A stretch of 7,230 nucleotides of DNA, from NCBI GenBank assembly GCA_030695285.1, contig JAUYTF010000033.1:1-7230 (forward strand), in the 5' to 3' direction. The stretch is from Eubacteriales bacterium. Lineage in GTDB: Bacteria; Bacillota; Clostridia; Christensenellales; CAG-138. The notes below the pieces were generated by a model. The model was not told the DNA's origin. It did not search any database and was given only the letters and a program-made list of their open reading frames with translations. Below, piece by piece: positions 5,041 through 7,230 of this stretch; position 1 is the first letter of the stretch, and each line of letters begins with the position of its first letter. The translations under genes were made by a program, and so were the position numbers.

Positions 5041-5919
5041 ATGTACGAACTACACAAGATCACAGAAAACTGCTACTATATCCAAAGCCCCGCAAAGATC
5101 GGGCTGATACGTCTCGATGGGAACGATGTTTGCCTCATCGACAGCGGAAACGACAAGGATGCGGGGCGCAAGATTCGTCAGATACTAGATGCGAATGGTT
5201 GGCACCTCAGGGCGATCTATAACACGCATTCCAACGCGGACCACATCGGCGGCAACAAATACCTGCAAACGCAGACGGGGTGCGATATTTTCGCGCCCGG
5301 AATCGAACGGGATTTTACGATTCATCCAGTTCTGGAGCCGTCTTTTCTCTATGGCGGGTTTCCCCCGCAGAGCCTCCGGCATAAGTTTCTCATGGCGCAG
5401 GAGAGCGAGGCGGACGAACTGACGCAGGAAGCGCTACCGGAAGGCGTGAGCGTTATCCCGCTGCCGGGGCACTTCTTCGATATGGTAGGATATCGCAGCG
5501 CGGACGGCGCGGTCTACCTAGCGGACTGTCTTTCGAGTAAGGAGACGCTGGAAAAGTATCAAATTACATTTCTCTACGACGTGGCGGCGTATCTGCAGAC
5601 GCTGGAGATGGTAAAGACGCTGGAAGCGAAGGTGTTCATTCCCGCGCATGCGGAGGCGACGGAAAATATCGCCCCACTGGCGCAGCACAATATTGACAAA
5701 GTACACGAGATCGCGGCAAAAATCCTGGAGAGTTGCAAACGGCCGGTTATATTCGAGTCCGTTTTGCAGCAGCTGTTCCTCGCCTTTGGGCTTATGATGA
5801 CCATCGAACAATATGTGCTCGTCGGCAGCACGGTTCGCTCGTATCTTTCTTGGTTGAAGGACACCGGGCGGGTGGACTATTCATTTGAAAACGGGCAGAT
5901 GCTTTGGCTGGCAATATAG
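5041..5919 (+). CDS. MBL-fold metallo-hydrolase with C-terminal winged-helix-like region
   Basis: The 292-aa cytoplasmic protein has the metallo-beta-lactamase fold, in which one or two metal ions activate water for hydrolysis. Metal-ligand motifs: NTHSNADHIGG (61-71), where the usual H-x-H-x-D-H reads H63-S-N65-A-D67-H68; GH at 143-144; Asp162 in LADCLS; and His203 in IPAHAE. Asn in place of the second His of the first motif is, as far as I remember, normal for a subgroup of Clostridia MBL proteins. It may weaken or alter one metal site. Residues about 215-292 are past the usual core, and the section from about 236 (helices then NGQMLWLAI) looks like a winged-helix cap. The ATG is supported by GGGAG 7 nt upstream. 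Substrate is unknown; thioesters, lactones, or phosphate or sulfide chemistry are all possible in the superfamily. It is the second gene of the operon with the PhzF protein. Confidence 0.9.
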   Translation: MYELHKITENCYYIQSPAKIGLIRLDGNDVCLIDSGNDKDAGRKIRQILDANGWHLRAIYNTHSNADHIGGNKYLQTQTGCDIFAPGIERDFTIHPVLEPSFLYGGFPPQSLRHKFLMAQESEADELTQEALPEGVSVIPLPGHFFDMVGYRSADGAVYLADCLSSKETLEKYQITFLYDVAAYLQTLEMVKTLEAKVFIPAHAEATENIAPLAQHNIDKVHEIAAKILESCKRPVIFESVLQQLFLAFGLMMTIEQYVLVGSTVRSYLSWLKDTGRVDYSFENGQMLWLAI

Positions 5920-5973
5920 CTAGTGGGGGATGATCGATCCCTGTAGTGCTATTCACCTAAAATGCATTTACGG

Positions 5974-6019
5974 TTTTGTTCGCAAATATCTCTGCTACAG
6001 TCGTTATTTACGAACAAAA
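5974..6019. repeat. imperfect inverted repeat upstream of the second lipoprotein promoter
   Basis: The 13-base arms TTTTGTTCGCAAA (5974-5986) and TTTACGAACAAAA (6007-6019) pair at 12 of 13 positions around a 20-nt spacer. The arm centres are 33 bp apart, close to three helical turns, and the right arm ends 3 bases before the -35 region at 6023. This suits a pair of operator sites better than a terminator, since the stem has U first and A last, the reverse of a terminator. A small hairpin at 5927-5941 (GGGAT/ATCCC) after the MBL stop lacks a T tract. Confidence 0.45.
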
Positions 6020-6022
6020 TAA

Positions 6023-6051
6023 TTATCTTTTTCTCAACACTATGGTATTAT
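6023..6051 (+). promoter_or_regulatory. probable promoter of the second lipoprotein gene
   Basis: TATTAT (6046-6051) has an extended -10 TG at 6043-6044. The -35 at 6023-6028 (TTATCT) matches only 3 of 6 bases with a 17-nt spacer. Other AT-rich -10-like sequences follow within 15 nt, so the exact start is open. The predicted leader is about 150 nt. Confidence 0.5.
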
Positions 6052-6060
6052 ATTGTTATA

Positions 6061-6200
6061 AAAAATGTTCCGGCGAATTCTGAAGACAGCTCGCATGCGC
6101 AAACACGGCCTGCGCGTACGAGACCGAAAGCACCGCCTGCGCTCTATTGCAGGGGATGCGCTTTTGAAAATGGGGGGGCCAGTGTTTTTTAGCGGACATG
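6061..6200 (+). other. GC-rich structured leader ahead of the lipoprotein gene
   Basis: About 140 nt lie between the AT-rich promoter and the ribosome binding site. TGCGC occurs four times (6096, 6111, 6138, 6157). ATGCGCA (6095-6101) pairs with TGCGCGT (6111-6117) and CCTGC (6136-6140) with GCAGG (6149-6153). A G7 run (6172-6178) and a T6 run (6185-6190) follow. Two frames are open through the block, but neither has a ribosome binding site or a family I know, so I do not call a gene. It may be a structured 5' leader or a dispersed intergenic repeat. It does not fit a riboswitch class I can recall. Confidence 0.35.
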
Positions 6201-6212
6201 AAAGGAGCCATT

Positions 6213-7118
6213 ATGAAAATAGAAAAGCGTATAATTCTGATCGCAGTTGCCATAGCACTCGCCGTATTCGCGGCGGGCTGTAACTTTAGCTTCACTACAG
6301 CGAAAATCGAAGACGCAATCATGACCGTCAGTATTGACGCAGAGGGAAAGCCCGGCGAAGAAGTGGTATCGTATCCGGCGGATGCGCGAGCCATATATAC
6401 GTCGGCGAAGATCATGAATGCGCCGGATCATACGCAGATTCATATCGTCTGGACGTATGTGACAGGCAAACAACTCATCGATACGATCACGCTGGACAGC
6501 GGAGAGCTGGCAAACCGTTATATCTATTCTGATTTCACCCCGTCGGCGATATTGCCCGAGGGAGACTATCAGGTGGAGTATTACATCGATGACCGCGAAG
6601 AACCCGACGCAACCGTGAAGTTTGTTATCCTGTCCGCTGCGGGTGCTTCCAATACCGAATACACGCTTTATTCGCAAGCCGAGGGCGGTTTTTCGTTTAT
6701 GTACCCGACGGATTGGGACATTCAGGAGTTTTTGGAAGAACGCGGCGCTTTTGTCTATCCGATGGAGTATGCGATCGCAAATGAAGATGATATCAATACG
6801 GTAATCGTCTATGCCGCTGAGGCAGAAGCATCGGAACACACGATCGATACATTACTTCAGGCGTGGGTAGACGAAACAGAAACAGAGGCGCTTGAAAACT
6901 ATGCATATATCGCGCAGGCGGTAGACACGATCAACGGGAAAGACATCGCGAGCTACTCCTACTCATGGACAAGAGGCGATTACCAGCTCTATACGGTCGA
7001 TGCACTGCTGATGAACGGAGATAACTTCTACGTGCTCTCGTTTACGGCAACGGCGGAAGCATACGATGTTCTCTATCCGCATTTTGAGCAGATGGCAATC
7101 TCGTTTGAAATACTGTAA
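6213..7118 (+). CDS. two-domain lipoprotein with PsbP/DcrB-like C-terminal region
   Basis: The ATG at 6213 is chosen because AAAGGAG (6201-6207) lies 5 nt upstream. The in-frame ATG at 6198 would overlap that site. The 301-aa product has KIEKR, a hydrophobic run (7-20) and the lipobox AAGC with Cys23, so it is probably anchored outside the cell membrane. Residues about 35-140 look like a beta-sandwich domain (IHIVWTYVTGKQLI; LPEGDYQVEYYIDD). Residues about 150-301 begin GGFSFMYPTDWDI and end PHFEQMAISFEIL, a layout seen in PsbP/DcrB-like (Mog1/PsbP fold) lipoproteins of Firmicutes. This assignment rests on pattern only. It is acidic overall and has no catalytic motif I can see. The gene stands alone, with its own promoter and terminator, and is not obviously similar to the lipoprotein at 1366-848. 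Confidence 0.88.
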   Translation: MKIEKRIILIAVAIALAVFAAGCNFSFTTAKIEDAIMTVSIDAEGKPGEEVVSYPADARAIYTSAKIMNAPDHTQIHIVWTYVTGKQLIDTITLDSGELANRYIYSDFTPSAILPEGDYQVEYYIDDREEPDATVKFVILSAAGASNTEYTLYSQAEGGFSFMYPTDWDIQEFLEERGAFVYPMEYAIANEDDINTVIVYAAEAEASEHTIDTLLQAWVDETETEALENYAYIAQAVDTINGKDIASYSYSWTRGDYQLYTVDALLMNGDNFYVLSFTATAEAYDVLYPHFEQMAISFEIL

Positions 7119-7133
7119 GTCAAGGCAACGTTC

Positions 7134-7179
7134 GCGCCGCAGGCTGACCGTGTCCCGGTTGTCCTGCGGTGTTTCTTTA
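7134..7179 (+). terminator. strong Rho-independent terminator
   Basis: CCGCAGG (7137-7143) pairs with CCTGCGG (7163-7169), extended by G-U and C-G pairs outward to 7134/7172. An inner stem ACCG (7147-7150) with CGGT (7156-7159) caps it. The long stem has one mismatch and is followed by TTTCTTTAT. It begins 16 nt after the lipoprotein stop. Bases 7180-7230 show no gene or clear signal. Confidence 0.88.
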
Positions 7180-7230
7180 TGCGCCCAAACAGCAAAAAGC
7201 CTTCGAGTGGATTGGACAGAATTTGTTCAA

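Noticed and set aside
5974..6019. The inverted repeat as a LexA/SOS box or as a terminator for the MBL gene.
   Set aside because: The half-sites GTTCG/CGAAC are too far apart for the Gram-positive SOS box, and the U-first, A-last stem is the wrong order for an intrinsic terminator.
6085..6180. Possible cyclic-di-GMP (GEMM) riboswitch, because of GCGCAAACACGGCC.
   Set aside because: The conserved junction and tetraloop-receptor elements could not be aligned.
5962..6283. Two overlapping open frames through the leader region (one of 76 codons, one of 72).
   Set aside because: No ribosome binding site, highly basic or low-complexity products, and overlap with the well-supported lipoprotein start.

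Overview
The window looks like chromosomal DNA from a Clostridia-type Firmicute of moderate GC content. Sampled coding lines are near 55% GC by hand count. Strong AGGAGG-type ribosome binding sites, Gram-positive lipoprotein signals, sigma-A consensus promoters and a low-GC insert all fit. The genus cannot be named from the sequence. No CRISPR array, insertion sequence, rRNA gene or recognisable prophage gene is present.

Layout: (1) 2-724, plus strand: 3' part of a fold-type II PLP-dependent enzyme (cysteine synthase/CBS-like), cut by the window edge. It meets (2) a convergent two-gene operon on the minus strand through a shared hairpin terminator at 749-775. The operon reads pncB (nicotinate phosphoribosyltransferase, 2796-1363) then a small lipoprotein (1366-848), joined by an ATGA stop/start overlap. 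Its upstream region holds a TATAAT box, a 5'-end stem-loop and a 13-bp palindrome. (3) Divergent from pncB is a single tRNA-Leu(GAG) gene, 3078-3160, with a consensus promoter, an encoded CCA and its own terminator. (4) About 3190-4080 is a segment near one-third GC holding one minus-strand gene of 169 aa with an Rx4H (HEPN-like) motif. This is the clearest accessory DNA in the window. (5) On the plus strand, a PhzF-family protein and a metallo-beta-lactamase-fold hydrolase form a probable operon behind an extended -10 promoter. (6) A 5'-flanking region with an inverted repeat, a promoter and a GC-rich leader of about 140 nt precedes a 301-aa two-domain lipoprotein, which ends in a strong terminator.

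The genes do not form one pathway. pncB serves NAD salvage; the lipoproteins are cell-surface proteins of unknown role; PhzF and the MBL protein are small-molecule enzymes of unknown substrate. No clearly new system was found. The best leads are the AT-rich orphan HEPN-like gene beside the tRNA, the structured leader before the second lipoprotein, and the control region of pncB.
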